DNA of 64,000 nucleotides from Colius striatus (taxonomy: Eukaryota; Chordata; Aves; Coliiformes; Coliidae). A model generated the notes under the pieces. That model saw only the letters and a program-made list of their open reading frames with translations, had not been told where the DNA came from and made no database searches. Of this stretch, positions 26,250 through 37,804 are shown in pieces; within the stretch, counting starts at the first letter, position 1; each line of letters opens with the position of its first letter. The DNA lies in NCBI RefSeq assembly GCF_028858725.1, contig NC_084760.1, forward strand, positions 5,344,867-5,408,866. Direction: 5' to 3'. The position numbers were made by a program, and so were the translations under genes.

Positions 26250-27410
26250 CCAGTGAAGTTGCAACAAGAAGTCCAAGAGCGATCAAGAGAAACTTCAGGG
26301 CCTTGGAATGACTGGTTAAGGAGCACAAGCAGTGTTCTGTCCTTCCAGTTGCAGGGAATGATGAAGGAAGAACCAGGAGGAGCCATCAGATCAACACCTG
26401 GCTCAGAATTTGAGTGGTTTTGCTCATGGGTTGGTTGGTTTATGTCACCAGGCCTACTGGTGACAGATGGGGTAACATCTGTTGCAAAGGAGGAAAAGGA
26501 TCTTAGCACATGAGTTAGCAGAGCTCAGGGAAACTAGATTTAAAGAGAGACAGGGATAAAATCAGGATCACTTAAGATAAGCAGCATGCCTGTTTTTTGA
26601 GGGATTGTGTGCTAGTGACAGCCTTTGGTCTGCTGTCTCAGCAGCAAGGAAAGAGAAGCAGGGGGTTAGCACTCTGTTAGGAAGTTTTGACTGTCTAGAG
26701 CTTAATGATGGTGACAATAGAGTTGAGTGTTTATGAGTAAGAATCAGAGGGAAGCACGACAAAGCACAAATGATGGTGAGAGTCTGTAATAGATCACCCA
26801 ATTAGGATGAAGAGGCAGATGAAATATTCTACAAGCAGCTGGTAAAAGTCTCACAATTGCTAGTCCTCATCATCATGGAGGATTTCAACTTACCTGACAT
26901 CTGCTGGAAATACAATCCATCAGAGAGGAAACACTCCAGGAGGTTCCCAGAGTGCGTGGGAAATAATTCCTCACTCAGTTGGTGAGTGGGGCAACTGGGC
27001 TGCTGGAGCTGCTGTTTGTGAACTGGGAAGGACTGGGGGAGGATGTGATGGTTGGAGGCCATCTGGGGCCCAGCAATCATGAAATGGTTCTCAGGGAAGT
27101 AAAAAGGGAGGTCACCTCAGAATTCCAGAGGGCAAACTTTGTCCTGTTCAGGGGCCTGGTTGCCAGAGACCCTTGGGAGGCAGCCCTGAAGGGCAGAGGA
27201 GTCCAGGAAGGCTGCACTTGCTTCAAGAAGGAAGTCCTAAAGGTACAGGTGTAGACTGGCTGTGTGTGCTGTAGGACAGGCAAGAGTGGCCTGGCTGAAC
27301 AGAGAGCTTTGGATGAAACTCAGAGAAAAAAGGAGAGTTTATGACATTTGGAAGGAGGGTCAGACAACTCAGGAGGACTACAAGCATGTTGTATCATTAG
27401 GAAGGGAGAA
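26250..27410 (+). mobile_element. CR1-clade LINE, endonuclease-domain fragment without its 3' end
   Basis: Translated pieces in order are VRVCNRSPN and DEEADEIFYKQL, MEDFNLPDICWKYNP (the GDFN-type apurinic endonuclease motif with Gly changed to Glu), SNHEMVLREVKREV (SDH-like), FRRANF-like FQRANFVLFRGL, GRGVQEG, and ELWMKLREKRRVYDIWKEGQ. These belong to the EN domain and the EN-RT linker of CR1 ORF2. 26250-26770 is probably its 5' continuation but is less certain. No RT or 3' tail follows, unlike the 3'-anchored copies elsewhere, so the 3' part was lost later. Confidence 0.85.
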
Positions 27411-27979
27411 AATGTGAAAGGCCAAAGTTCAATTAAAACTTAATCTGGCTAAAAGCCCTTAGTGTTGCTCTTTCTGCCTTGCTTTTTCTCAGAGGACTTG
27501 GTATCTTTTTATACTTAAATGTTTCTTCCTGAGTCTTTAAACTGCTGGTTCCATCTCAACAATTTTACCTGCCTACAACTTCATCTTTTCTTATCCTGCA
27601 TGGCTCAAGACTGACTTTCTCATAGCTCTCACAGATCAGCAATTTTTGCAGAAGGAAGGCATTCAGTTGGGCTTGAAAGGGGAAACTGCACCCTAGTAAC
27701 ACTGCATAGCCCACAGATTCAGAGCAGCACAAGGGAACTGGCCAGGTTTGCACATGGAGTATGTTTTCTAGATTATACCTGTTCATAACATTATTTTTTG
27801 TCACTGAATGAACCAGAGAGGTGCTTAAAGGAAATGCTGTAACCACTAACAAGAGTAAGATGAATAACATCCCTAAATACTTCCATGTTTCCATTATCCA
27901 AGTAAAAAACTTGAAGAGATGTCAGACGAGGGTGAGACTGGCTGCAGACACCAGTGGGCTGCTCAGCCCAGCCCCGGCA
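27411..27979. other. Non-coding stretch upstream of NDUFAF4
   Basis: Nothing recognised except that the distal part borders a CR1 fragment. Confidence 0.35.
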
Positions 27980-27985
27980 CAGCCT

Positions 27986-28108
27986 GATCAGGGGACTGGA
28001 GCATCTTTCATACGAGGAAAGGCTGCGGGAACTGGGGCTGTTTAGTCCGGACGAGACTGAGGGGGGACAAGTATCTAAATGGTGGGTGTCAGGAGGTTGG
28101 GGCAACCT
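27986..28108 (+). mobile_element. CR1 internal fragment beside the NDUFAF4 promoter
   Basis: Matches gatcaggggactggagcatctttc through gggtgtcaggaggttgg of group A, with a small internal deletion after gagggggga and no 3' end. It ends about 290 bp before the NDUFAF4 ATG. Confidence 0.9.
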
Positions 28109-28342
28109 CACGTCTGGTCACCCACACGTTTAGAAAAGCCACGGTAAGAGCGAACGGCCGCCCCTCAGCGCCGCGGCGGGCCGGCCGGCTGCCTCGGAGG
28201 AAGCACCGGCAGGGCGCTGTGCAATAACAACGCGAACCCCCTCAGCTGCAGCTTTCGCCCGTGTGGGGTGTTTCGGTTGTTTCGGGGGCTTTTCCTCACG
28301 CCGCCGCGCGGCACCACGGTCCCTGCCCCGCGGGCGGGGCTG

Positions 28343-28373
28343 TGCGCAGGCGCCGCCGGGCCGCGCAGGCGCA
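28343..28373. promoter_or_regulatory. Pair of NRF1-like sites
   Basis: TGCGCAGGCGC (28343-28353) and CGCGCAGGCGCA (28362-28373) each closely match the NRF1 palindrome TGCGCATGCGCA. They lie 26-56 bp before the NDUFAF4 start codon. NRF1 is the standard activator of nuclear-encoded respiratory-chain genes, so the placement makes functional sense. Binding is inferred from the motif only. Confidence 0.6.
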
Positions 28374-28398
28374 GCGGGGCGCAGGGGCAGCGGCGGCG

Positions 28399-31300
28399 AT
28401 GGGCGGGCGGCTCGCCCGCGTGTTCCGCAATTTCAACGTGGAGAGCCGGGCCCGCCGCGAGATCAGCAAGGAGAAGCCCACGGCCGCGCCGCGGCACCCC
28501 GCCTCTCGCCTGGACCAGCCGGCCGGTGCGTGCCGGCCTCGCCAGGCCGCGGGGAGACGCCGCGCCCGAGGGGCTGCCGGCGGGGGAGAGGGAAGCGGCT
28601 GTAGGGCCGGCGGCTGTAGGGCCGGGCTGTGCCGCGGGAGGCGAAACGCGGCTGCTGGGGGCGCGGGGCGGGCGCGGGGCCGCGGCGGCCCCCCGACACC
28701 GGTGACATTGAGAGCGGGGCGGCCGGGTTGGGCGCGGGGCATGCTGGGAGACGTAGTCCGCGGCGGTTACTAGGGGCGGTTGCTACGGGCCGCGGCCGGC
28801 GGGCTCTGCCGCGGAGCCGGGCTCTCGGCACCGAGCTGTGCCCCGGAGTGCCAGGGCCCTGGTCGGCCTTGCCCCGAGCGGCACCGTGCGCCCTGGGAGC
28901 CGCGCCTTCCCTGCGGGGAGCGACTAAGCTGCAGGACCTCTCAGCAAGGGAGCGGTTTGACTTAGGTCTGGCTTTTCTCTTTAGACCGCCTAGAGATACA
29001 AGCAGAAATTTCCAGAAAGGACGATCGGCTCCTCACCTTGCTGAAAGATGTTTATGTTGAGTCCAGAGACCCGCAGGTGCTGGTGAGTATGGTGTAGGAG
29101 GCACAGCAGCATCAGCTTTGTGGCTGTCAAACTCTGCACTAATTCTGTATAAGGAAAAATGCTCTGTTAGTGCCCAAATTCTATCTTTTCTATAGCTAAA
29201 AGTGATGTTTTCACTACTCTTTCATACATCAGTAGCACTGAATGACTCTGAGTCTTGAACGTGTGACAGATTGTCATTATATAACCTTTAAAATGCTTAC
29301 TTAGTCTTTGCTTTTAACATCACATTGATCTAACTTTGTTTTTCACCTAAATTCCCACTTCTGTATGCTCTAAGGTAGAAAGAGACGGTTGCCCAGCCTT
29401 TTAAAAGATGCAGGAGTTTCTTAGTGATCTCTGGTAGAGTTGTTACAAGAGATACCTGAACTACTATGGGTGCATGGACCTGGTGGTAGAGGACAAAGAC
29501 ATTAACATTTTTGTAGAGTCTTTTAACTACTGATGTTAATGTGGCGCTGTGCAGAGACTTTGCCCTCTAGTCAGGTTTTTTCTGGATTGTTGGGTGATGA
29601 GTTTCCTCATTGCCAACGGCTGCAGTCTTTGGCTCGGAAGGCAAAGCATATCCCTTGCAGTGAAATGCAGACTGGGCTTCAGTATCTTCTTTTCCATCAT
29701 GTTACTTTATGGTTTCTGCACTGTACCTGGTGCATTCTTAGACTGCTTTATTCAGTAATAAAAGTTTTATCACCATCTAGCAATAATATTGCCTAGTTTC
29801 TCTCCTTTGCCACTTTCCTAGCACCTTGTATTCAGGACTGGAAGTATTTAAAAATGCAAACATTTCTGCAGTGTCTCCCTGGAGCTTTCAAGTAATCTCA
29901 ATCCTTAATTTTCATAATTGAGGTCAGGACTAATCTTGATGTGCTGAGAATCTAACTTCAGTATCTTTCAATACTCATTTATAAGCCTGCCAAGAGAGAT
30001 TTGAGGAAAAGCCGAAAGTGGAACAAATCATAGTGTTTGATTTCATGCCTGCTCTGAAGTTGTTGCCACTAAGACTTGCTCATGTGTGGTGTGTCTACTT
30101 GCAGCTGTTAGGAAGAGCATGATTAATGTGCTAACACAGAGGCTCATGGGCAAAACTTCCTTTCCTGATGTTATTCTGAATGCTTTGTCACGTATGTCTC
30201 TGTACCTACTTGTATATATACATCTGTCTATGGGAAGTGGATAAGCACCAGCTCCAAGTTCTGAAGTGGCAAATACTCAGTGACAGTTCATTTGAATTAC
30301 TTGAATATTGTTTCATTATCTGAACACAGCTTAGGCACAAAGCAAAAGGAAGAAATGTAGAACTGGTAGCATCATCAGACACTCCCTGTAGTTTAGAAAC
30401 AGACACGCAGACACTGCTGTAGCATCCACATCAGTTTACTCAGCTTGGCAGTTAATACAGAGGGTCTGTGTGGACTCTGGTAACTTCAAAAGCACTTTTT
30501 CTTCAATTTAAGACAGTTTTCAATTGTGCCTTTTTTTTCCACTGTCATTCACTGGTTAAATCTTAATATAAGGCAATATGGGGAAGGCAGAGATGGTTTG
30601 GAAATGACTTGGAAATATGAAAGGACTTGGGAGAAGAGACTTCACGTGTTTGAGTACTGCATGGAATTGAACTCCACTTAATGCTTGCTTTTTTTGTCCA
30701 GCAAAGCTTGTTTTCTAGACAGAGGAAAAGACAGGTTGTCTTTTAGTTGTAAGACTAAAAACTGAAAATGAAAGGGAGACTATAAGAAAAAGATCTCCAG
30801 TGGTATCAGTAAAAGGATACCACTTTCTAGCCAGGGTTTGGTTTATTTCCCTTGCTATGGATCAGTACCAAATATTAGTTTGCCTTGTGTGAAGGGCTGC
30901 TGAGTCTGTACAGCGCTTCCAGTGGAGTTCAATGGATGGTAGCTTCCCAGAATTTGGGTGGGGGTTGACATTGGATGTGGAATAGTTGTGTAAGAACTGG
31001 CAATTTTATGTGATACCAAAAAGCAAGGTTTGGTATTGTTGTTTTTCTTAATGCTGTAAAAATGGGGAAGGCTAACAGGTAATGCCACGTTGAGGAAAAC
31101 AGCTTGGCTGCTACAGTATGCTTAGTAAACACAACTGCCATTAAGCTCTTCTTTGTTTTCCTTCCCACAATTAGGTAAAAGATGGAGGTGGTGAACATCT
31201 TCCATGTAAACAGCAGGAAAAGAGACTTACAAAACTAGGCCACTTGGGAGGTCTAGATGTTACCAAAGTTTCCAAAGGCAAAATTTCCATTGTGGAGGCT

Positions 31301-31471
31301 CTGACACTTCTTAATAATCATAAAATTCAACCTCAAGTATGGACTGCAGAGAAAATAGCAGCGGAATACAGTCTGGAACTGAAGGAGGTCAACTCTCTTC
31401 TGGAGTTCTTCATTCCTTTTGCTGTGCAAGAGTTTCCTAAAGAAACCAAAAAAGCTATCAAGCCAACATAA
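28399..31471 (+). CDS. NDUFAF4: NADH dehydrogenase (complex I) assembly factor 4, three exons
   Basis: The CDS joins 28399-28525, 28985-29082 and 31175-31471, giving 173 aa; human NDUFAF4 is 175 aa. Introns have GT-AG ends: donors GTGCGT and GTGAGT, acceptors CTTTAG and AATTAG. Phases are consistent (intron 1 splits a Gly/Asp codon, intron 2 falls between codons). The N-terminus begins [20 protein letters not shown], matching the human MG...RNFNLENRAEREISK start, including the Gly2 expected of an N-myristoylated protein. Exon 2 encodes the [20 protein letters not shown] segment. Exon 3 holds the most conserved block, [17 protein letters not shown], then [10 protein letters not shown] and a C-terminal EVNSLLEFF stretch. 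The family is a small mitochondrial factor with no catalytic site that helps assemble the early membrane/Q-module of complex I. The CDS looks intact, with no stop or frameshift. Intron 1 is 459 bp and lies inside the CpG island; intron 2 is about 2.1 kb. Identification is from remembered human sequence, not a search. Confidence 0.96.
28739..28757 (-). promoter_or_regulatory. ZNF143 (Staf) type site in NDUFAF4 intron 1
   Basis: On the - strand the sequence reads ACTACGTCTCCCAGCATGC, differing at two or three positions from the extended ZNF143 motif ACTACAATTCCCAGCATGC. The long ACTACA extension is rarely met by chance. ZNF143 commonly sits just downstream of CpG-island start sites and is frequent at genes for mitochondrial proteins. 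Confidence 0.65.
29083..31174 (+). other. NDUFAF4: NDUFAF4 intron 2
   Basis: About 2.1 kb, notably free of CR1 in a CR1-rich window. It contains AATAAA near 29757 (cagtaataaaag). A premature poly(A) use is possible but unsupported. Confidence 0.6.
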
Positions 31472-34360
31472 AAAATAACTACCAAAACCTTGTGTGATCT
31501 CACTTGTGTGTCAATTTTCCTCTCAAGCACATTCAGTGTCTGCAAAGAGTCGGTAACACTAAGGCTGCTTCCTCACACCAGCAGCACATTCTGTATCAGA
31601 TGCCTTCAGTTGAATGAGGCAATTATAGGGTACAGTTTGTAAGCCAGAGTATAAGTTGTATGAGGGTATGTCACATGATTGTGATTATGCCATTCATCTG
31701 TTAGGAGTTAAAACACACAGGTTTTAGGGAGAACCTTACCTTAACAGATTGCCTTTCTTAGCTGAGACTTCCTGGCCTTCAGCTAAATCAGTGCTCTGTC
31801 TATATTTGCTCTAGTTTCATGTTACAGTCTTCCTTTCAAGGACTAACTCTCAAGGTGTGTGTATTTATACAAACAGATGTCCATCTTTTGTATAAGAATG
31901 GAATGATGTTTATGCATTGTGAAGAAGGTTAACTGCAAGGTCATTTGGGTAATGCAGCTGTGTTAAGGAGAATAGCAACAAAGCCTCTTTCTGATGCTGG
32001 AACTGGAATGACTGATGTGTAGCTGCTCTTCTGCTCTGTTCTGATTTAGCTCAAATACCTGCATGTCCCCAGGTACTGTCTGGCAGTGACTTTGTAAAGA
32101 GTGATGATCTTCTAGCATCACTCTCTTGCAGGAGACTCTCATTCTATTTTAATTGGTAGGTAACTGAAATGCAACTGGATCTACTAATTGGACCCAGTAG
32201 TGGGCCCTCTGTAAATGCCTCCTTGTCCTGGTACATTTTTTCCCTGTGGAGGCCTTGTCTGACTTATCCAAATACAGGCCAGATGAGGTCATGTTCACTC
32301 CCAGTAAGTTGCCCATGTGCTACCAAACTGAAAATCAGCATCCTTTGCAAGCCTTAGTGAAGGATGCCACAAACTGAGGTGGTAGCAGACAATTGCAACC
32401 TTCTGAGGCAGTGACTATTCAGGACTGTGTAGATAAGTTGTGTTCTAATGATTAACACTAATGAAAAGTGGTTCAGTATTCCAGATAAGCTGGGGACAGT
32501 GAGGATAATCAGAACTGTTAGTTAAAAATGCATTACAGTTGCCTTCATTCAAAAGAAACAACTCCCAGAGTTTTTAGGTGGCACCAACATTCCTAGTGCC
32601 CATCACCAAAGAAGGTGAATTAAGAGGGTGGAAGTCAGTACCAGGCCTACAATGTAGCTTTCTCTTCAAGAGCTTTTCTGCCAGGTCTTCCATTTAGACT
32701 CTGGTAAGTATCTTACCAAGAACAGCTTTGCCATTTCACAGCAAGATTCTTCACACTTCTCTGAGATGGAACAAGGTATTTACAGTACCATTTGTCACAG
32801 TGTATTCAAAGTTTTGCTTGATTCACTTGTGAAGTACCTAACACTGTACTTGAGTGGAAGGTGACACCCAAGTGCACTGTATAAAAGTTCAAAACTGTTA
32901 GTCTTTGGCTGTGTGGATGGGGAACAGGCTTCTCATTCCTCCTTTAATGTAACAGAGAGCTGCACTCTGAAACTAATGTATGTGAGTTACAAACCATGCT
33001 TCATCTGTTTTGCACAAAATGCTCTGTTTTATAGACTTTCAACAGAAGTACTTGATTGTTTGAGTACTGTTGATCCTAATGTAATATTGAAAGTAACATT
33101 TAGTAAACAGCTGTGGAATCCACTTGGTACAGATACTCTTGTTGTTATTGGAGATGCTGTGATTTCCTTCTTTAAAAAGGATTCTTTAATTAGCTATTGG
33201 AGTTGAAAAACTCACTGCAGTGAGTACCACACAATAGCTTAACTGTACCCCTTGACTAACCTGGTATGTATTTGGGCTTCTTTATATCTGCCTTTGTGAA
33301 CCATCTTGAGATGTGGCTGCACTCTTACAGTGCCCTGTGTCTCTGGAGGCATTATAGTGTACTGCTGCTTTGCTTACCCTCCTTAGCTTTGGGACGTTTG
33401 GTGCCCATGGCATTTGATGCTCCAGCCATACCTTCAGGACAAAGTCATGCATGAGATGACTGCAGAGTGATCCCCAGGTTCTCTCTGGAGCCAGGATGTC
33501 CTCAGAATTGTTCATGGTGGGCAAACACGCAGAGCCCAGAGCACAGAGGTGGGCCAGGGATCCATTTCCCTGGAAGCAGGTGAACTGGGGGCTCAGAAGG
33601 CTCCTCTGGAGTGTGGAGCTTCCTCAGAACAGCACGTTCCTCATCAGATGCAGTGCAGTTTGCTGTCGGCACCGATTCTTCTGCTGGTCACCTGCCCCAC
33701 CTGCTGGGCAATGTCAGAGCAGCATTATGAAGGCATTGCTGATCCTATGAGATCACATAACATCTACCTTCATCTATCCAAATTATGCATAGTCTGAAGG
33801 TTTAGCTTTCGCTGTCTCTTCAGACATGGAGTGTTTTACTTGCCCCAAGCTCACAGGAAGATCCAAGAGCAAAGATCTTTTTCTTTTGGGTTGATGTCAC
33901 CATTGCATCTTTTCTAGAACTGCTTATTTTCCTTCTTCCACTTTTCAAGGGACTCACAACTCATCAGTTATCTTGCCTGTCAGTTTCTGCTTTTGATGCA
34001 ATTTCTAACTGGAAGAATAACAGTATTTTCTTTGCACTTTTAACTTGGCTTTGACTGTGGCCCTTTCTGTCTATATCCCCTTCCTGTAGCTGCTTGGATG
34101 TCAACTTAAGGAAAAGCTACTCTTCAAGCACCTCTTTTGAAGAGGTAATGATGGAGAATTTGTGGGAACCTGCCTGTCAGTTTTCTGTACACCTCTGTGG
34201 AGAATTTCTCACGTTTCATTGCCACACATGCAGCACACCCAGTTTAGCTCAGATGTTTCTGGCCACCACAGAGAATCCTTACAGCTGTTATGGAATAACC
34301 TGCCTCACTCAAAACTATTTTGTTCTTGCTGAATGGATGTAAAATGTGTGGCAAGCTTTG
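31472..34360 (+). other. NDUFAF4 3' UTR and downstream flank
   Basis: Non-coding sequence follows the stop codon. I find no canonical AATAAA in about the first 3 kb; the first clear one is at 34648-34653, beyond a CR1 copy, and another is at 37289-37294. The poly(A) site therefore either uses a variant signal or the 3' UTR is long. Open frames here (for example 32913-33206) resemble nothing known and are treated as chance. Confidence 0.4.
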
Positions 34361-34374
34361 TGAGCCTGGAAGAG

Positions 34375-34570
34375 TTACCTTCCTGCAAGAGTTGTGAGGC
34401 ATTGGCAGGGGCTGCCCAGGGAGGTGCTGGAGTCACTGTCCCTGGAGGGGTTTCAGAGCCGGGTGGATGTTGCACTGAGGGAAATGGTCTAGTGGTTGAT
34501 AGGGCTGGGACAAAGGCTGCACTCCATGAGCTTAAAGGGCTTTTCCAGCTGAAATGATTATATGATTCTA
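34375..34570 (+). mobile_element. CR1 3' fragment (group C)
   Basis: Starts at ctgcaagagttgtgaggcattgg and ends cagctgaaatgattatatgattcta. Confidence 0.93.
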
Positions 34571-35798
34571 TTTGTAGTGTAAATGATACACAGTGGATGA
34601 ACTTCTTCATATGTGGCATTATTACACCAGTTTTCTAAATATCACTGAATAAAGGCAGTGCCACCGTGGGCACCGAGACTGAGTGAGTGCACAGGGCAGG
34701 CTGAGCCTCATTTGGAAATGAGGGCTCCATTCCTGGTGAGACACAAAACTGGATTCCTTCTCAGGAGTTTTGGCAGGTATACTGGAATTCCTGGCTTGAG
34801 CAGCTGCACTCTTGCTCTTTACCAGCTCACATGCAAATTTTGTGTTCTGCCCTTTCAACAGGCAGACCTGTTTGTCTTATCAACAACCTGGTTTATTTCT
34901 GCAGAGCTCTCTTGCCTTCAAGGCACATCTGCTGAGGTAAAGATGAGAGGACTAAGCACGTGTTTTGCTCTGCAGAACTTATGAATGGGCCAGATTTACA
35001 AAAGGAATGTAGCTTTTCATACATCTACAAAAGCTGCTCTTTTGGGATATGGGAAACTAATGTTGTGCTGTCTCACCATGTATTAATCATAGCTAAGTTC
35101 TTGCAGTCTGATGGCAAGACAGCAAGACTGGAGCTGTGAGGCAGGAGTTTCAACTCTGCTTTCTGTGCAGGTTAGTCAGAGGGAGCTTCAGTACAAAAAG
35201 GGATTTTGCTGTAGCCTCCCAGGACAGGGAACTTGTCTTTTAAGCTACCTGTTTTTACCCAATGAGAAAAGAAAATGATGTTTATTTGCAAGAGGTGTGT
35301 ACTAAGCTTACAATCTCATTTCTGCATTGAAAAAATGCAGTCAAACCTCAAGTAGTCATTAAAGGATCAGAAAAGCAAAAGGTTAAAAAGGTGGTTGTTT
35401 CATAGGAGCATTGTGCTTTCATGTTTGAGGGTGCATGAAGCTTCGTGTTTCATGGTTCTGCTCTGGAGACCCTTCCTAAACAGCAGCTTTCTGGTTCTTA
35501 TTCAGGTAGTGCCAGTGTTGAACTGACAGCAGGGGAGACCTGACCAGTGCAGGCGAGCTTCAGGTGCAAATGGCTTTTGTACACCAACTGATGTTAGCTA
35601 TCAGCAACAAAAACACTGTTGGTGCCTGTTGTTATTAAATCTATTTCCAGCTATCTGCAACTCTAATAATTCAGTTACCTTTCACAGTTTAGGTACTGCT
35701 CTGTTGTATTAGAGCTAAGTGTTTTCTGCTGAAAAAAAACCCAGCAAAACACAGATTAATTTCTATTAGAAACTTCATGTTAGTTTCCTTGGTTTGAA
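34571..35798. other. Non-coding stretch
   Basis: Contains AATAAA at 34648. Nothing else recognised. Confidence 0.35.
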
Positions 35799-35998
35799 AC
35801 TCCTTCCCCTCTCCTCTGCCCTGCTGAGGCCTCCTCTGGAGTCCTGTGTCCACTTCTGGGCTCCCCAGCTCAAGAGGGACAGGGAACTGCTGGAGAGAAG
35901 CCAGCAAAGGGCCACTAAGATGATCAGAGGAAAGCCTGCAGGAACTGGGCCTGTTTAGTCTGGAGAAGAGAAGACTGAGGGGGGCATCTTATTAATGG
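35799..35998 (+). mobile_element. CR1 internal fragment (group A)
   Basis: Covers ctctgccctgctgaggcctc to gagaagactgaggggggc, missing some bases inside and lacking the 3' end. Confidence 0.88.
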
Positions 35999-37500
35999 AA
36001 GTGCTCACAGAGCTCAAGTCCCTCGTGGTGGGGCTGAGCTGGGGAAGTTGTAGGGGCTGCAGCACAGTGGGTGTGGGAAGGGCTCACAAGGGAAGCCTTG
36101 ATTATTCTCTACCACTCCTATTCCTGTTCCCAGTGCTACAGCCCACTACAGCCCATCTCCTCTCTTTTTGCTAGCTCAGGCAATTGGCAGAGCACTTTCA
36201 TTCACCAACATGGCAGAAAACAAATCAAAACAAGTGTATTTCAAACTGAAAAGGAGAAACAGTCTTTACTGTGGTCAGCATCAGTGGTTATCCTTTAGTT
36301 GGAGCCAGCATATGCTATTAGTACTTCTACTACTTCCCTCATGTCCACGGGGGGGGAAACATGTTATTAAAATTGGGTGTGTTTTTTGCACAAAACCTTG
36401 GGGCAAAAAGCTGAAGGTGCAGAGGAATCGGAAAGCTTCTGTGAATTTTTGAACTGTATTCTCCCCAAGTTATTTGTTTCAGGATGGGAAAAGCAGATTC
36501 TAAATCCTTTTCATATTGTGATAAAGTATTTTGGCATGGTGGTATGAGATGACATTTCTTTCTGAGAACAGTTTAAACTGAATGCACAATATTTTGTTCA
36601 GACACCAAAGATATCCTCTTGCTTTGCCAAATAATGAGGGGTTTTTTCTTCCTTTGACAGTCTCAAAAAGAAATGCTTAAACTTCCATTGAACAAAAGTT
36701 TGTCCCATCCTAGTTACTGCCATTCCCAGGCTTATCTAAATCCAGTCCTTCTACTCTCCCTGCTACTTTGTTGATGAGTATCATGTGTTAGGTTTCTAGT
36801 CCTGCTTTCAAAGATAGGCAATTAACTGTGTACTATGAAAGAGGATGATTTACTGTCTACCTAAAGCTACAGTGAAACTGGAGTAAATAGTAACTGGATG
36901 CATTAAAGAGCAATGAATCAAAGCAAAGGAGGCTACTGAAGATGCCTTTAGGAAGGAATAATGCCACTCTACTGGCTTTGCTCACTTACAGAGGAAGAAA
37001 GTGGGAATAAATATCATACTGTGTTCTGCCTTTCTCAATTACCTGTCACATTAAAGATTTCCTGCTTAGTAACAAAGTCACAGTGGTCGTCACTTAACAA
37101 AGACAAATTCCATCAGCTCACTTTAGCACATGCAACACTTTAACATTGAACTCTTTACATTGCAAAGTTCTTATTAATGTAGGAATTTGAGAAATGGAGC
37201 AGTTTTTCTTGTGTCTCTCTTACTAGGTTAACATTTAATTGTGGTTTCTTAGCCCTTTTGAAAGAAACACACAATTTTGTATGTTTTGAATAAAAATTAT
37301 TTGAATTTTAGGGACACATGGCTGTGATTAAAAGCTGAGAAGACACTACAAAAAGCAAGCCTGGTCTTTTAACAAATAACATAAATACCTGTTTCTGCTG
37401 TACAGGCTCCGTGGAATACACAATTCTCTAGCCTTCAGAAACTGGTAAAACTGCAGTGTTTCAGAGACACCCTAAGGAAAAAAAACATAGTTTTACTGAC
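35999..37500. other. Non-coding stretch
   Basis: Nothing recognised. AATAAA at 37289. Confidence 0.35.
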
Positions 37501-37734
37501 AGAGCACTATAAACTGGAACAGAAGAGGTTCCAAAGAAACACAGGGAAAAACTCCTTCACTGTGAGGGAGCACTGGAAGGGGCTGCCCAGATGGGCTGTG
37601 GAGTCTCCTTCTCTGGAGACATTCCAACCCAGCTGGATGAGTTCCTGTGTACCCTGCTCTAGGTGGTCCTGCTCTGGCAGGGGGGTTGCACTGGATGAGC
37701 TTTCCAGGTCCCTTCCAACCCTTTAATTTTCCTA
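37501..37734 (+). mobile_element. CR1 3' fragment (group B)
   Basis: Runs from aaactggaacagaagaggttcc to ccttccaaccctttaattttcc. The usual octamer tail is degraded. Confidence 0.92.
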
Positions 37735-37804
37735 TGTCACATCCTTTCTAGGCTGGGCACTTGACATGGACACATTGCATTTGTGCAGCCTTGATCAAAG
37801 GTTT

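Larger units (their letters stand above)
28140..28970 (+). promoter_or_regulatory. NDUFAF4: CpG-island promoter of NDUFAF4
   Basis: A GC-rich, CpG-dense block covers exon 1 and intron 1. No TATA box is seen near the start. A GGGCGGGGC Sp1-type box (28332-28340) sits about 60 bp before the ATG, followed by two NRF1-like palindromes and, inside intron 1, a ZNF143-type site. This is a housekeeping arrangement typical of nuclear genes for mitochondrial proteins. The 5' edge directly follows a CR1 fragment that ends near 28108, so the unique upstream sequence is short. Confidence 0.85.

Noticed and set aside
28165-29060. Alternative frames of 100-170 residues around NDUFAF4 exon 1
   Set aside because: They are shadows of the CpG island. 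Only the frame starting at 28399 matches a known protein and joins exon 2 in phase.
29533-29796. Possible extra NDUFAF4 exon (87-residue frame in intron 2)
   Set aside because: The three-exon model already gives the full family length, and the peptide resembles no NDUFAF4 segment.
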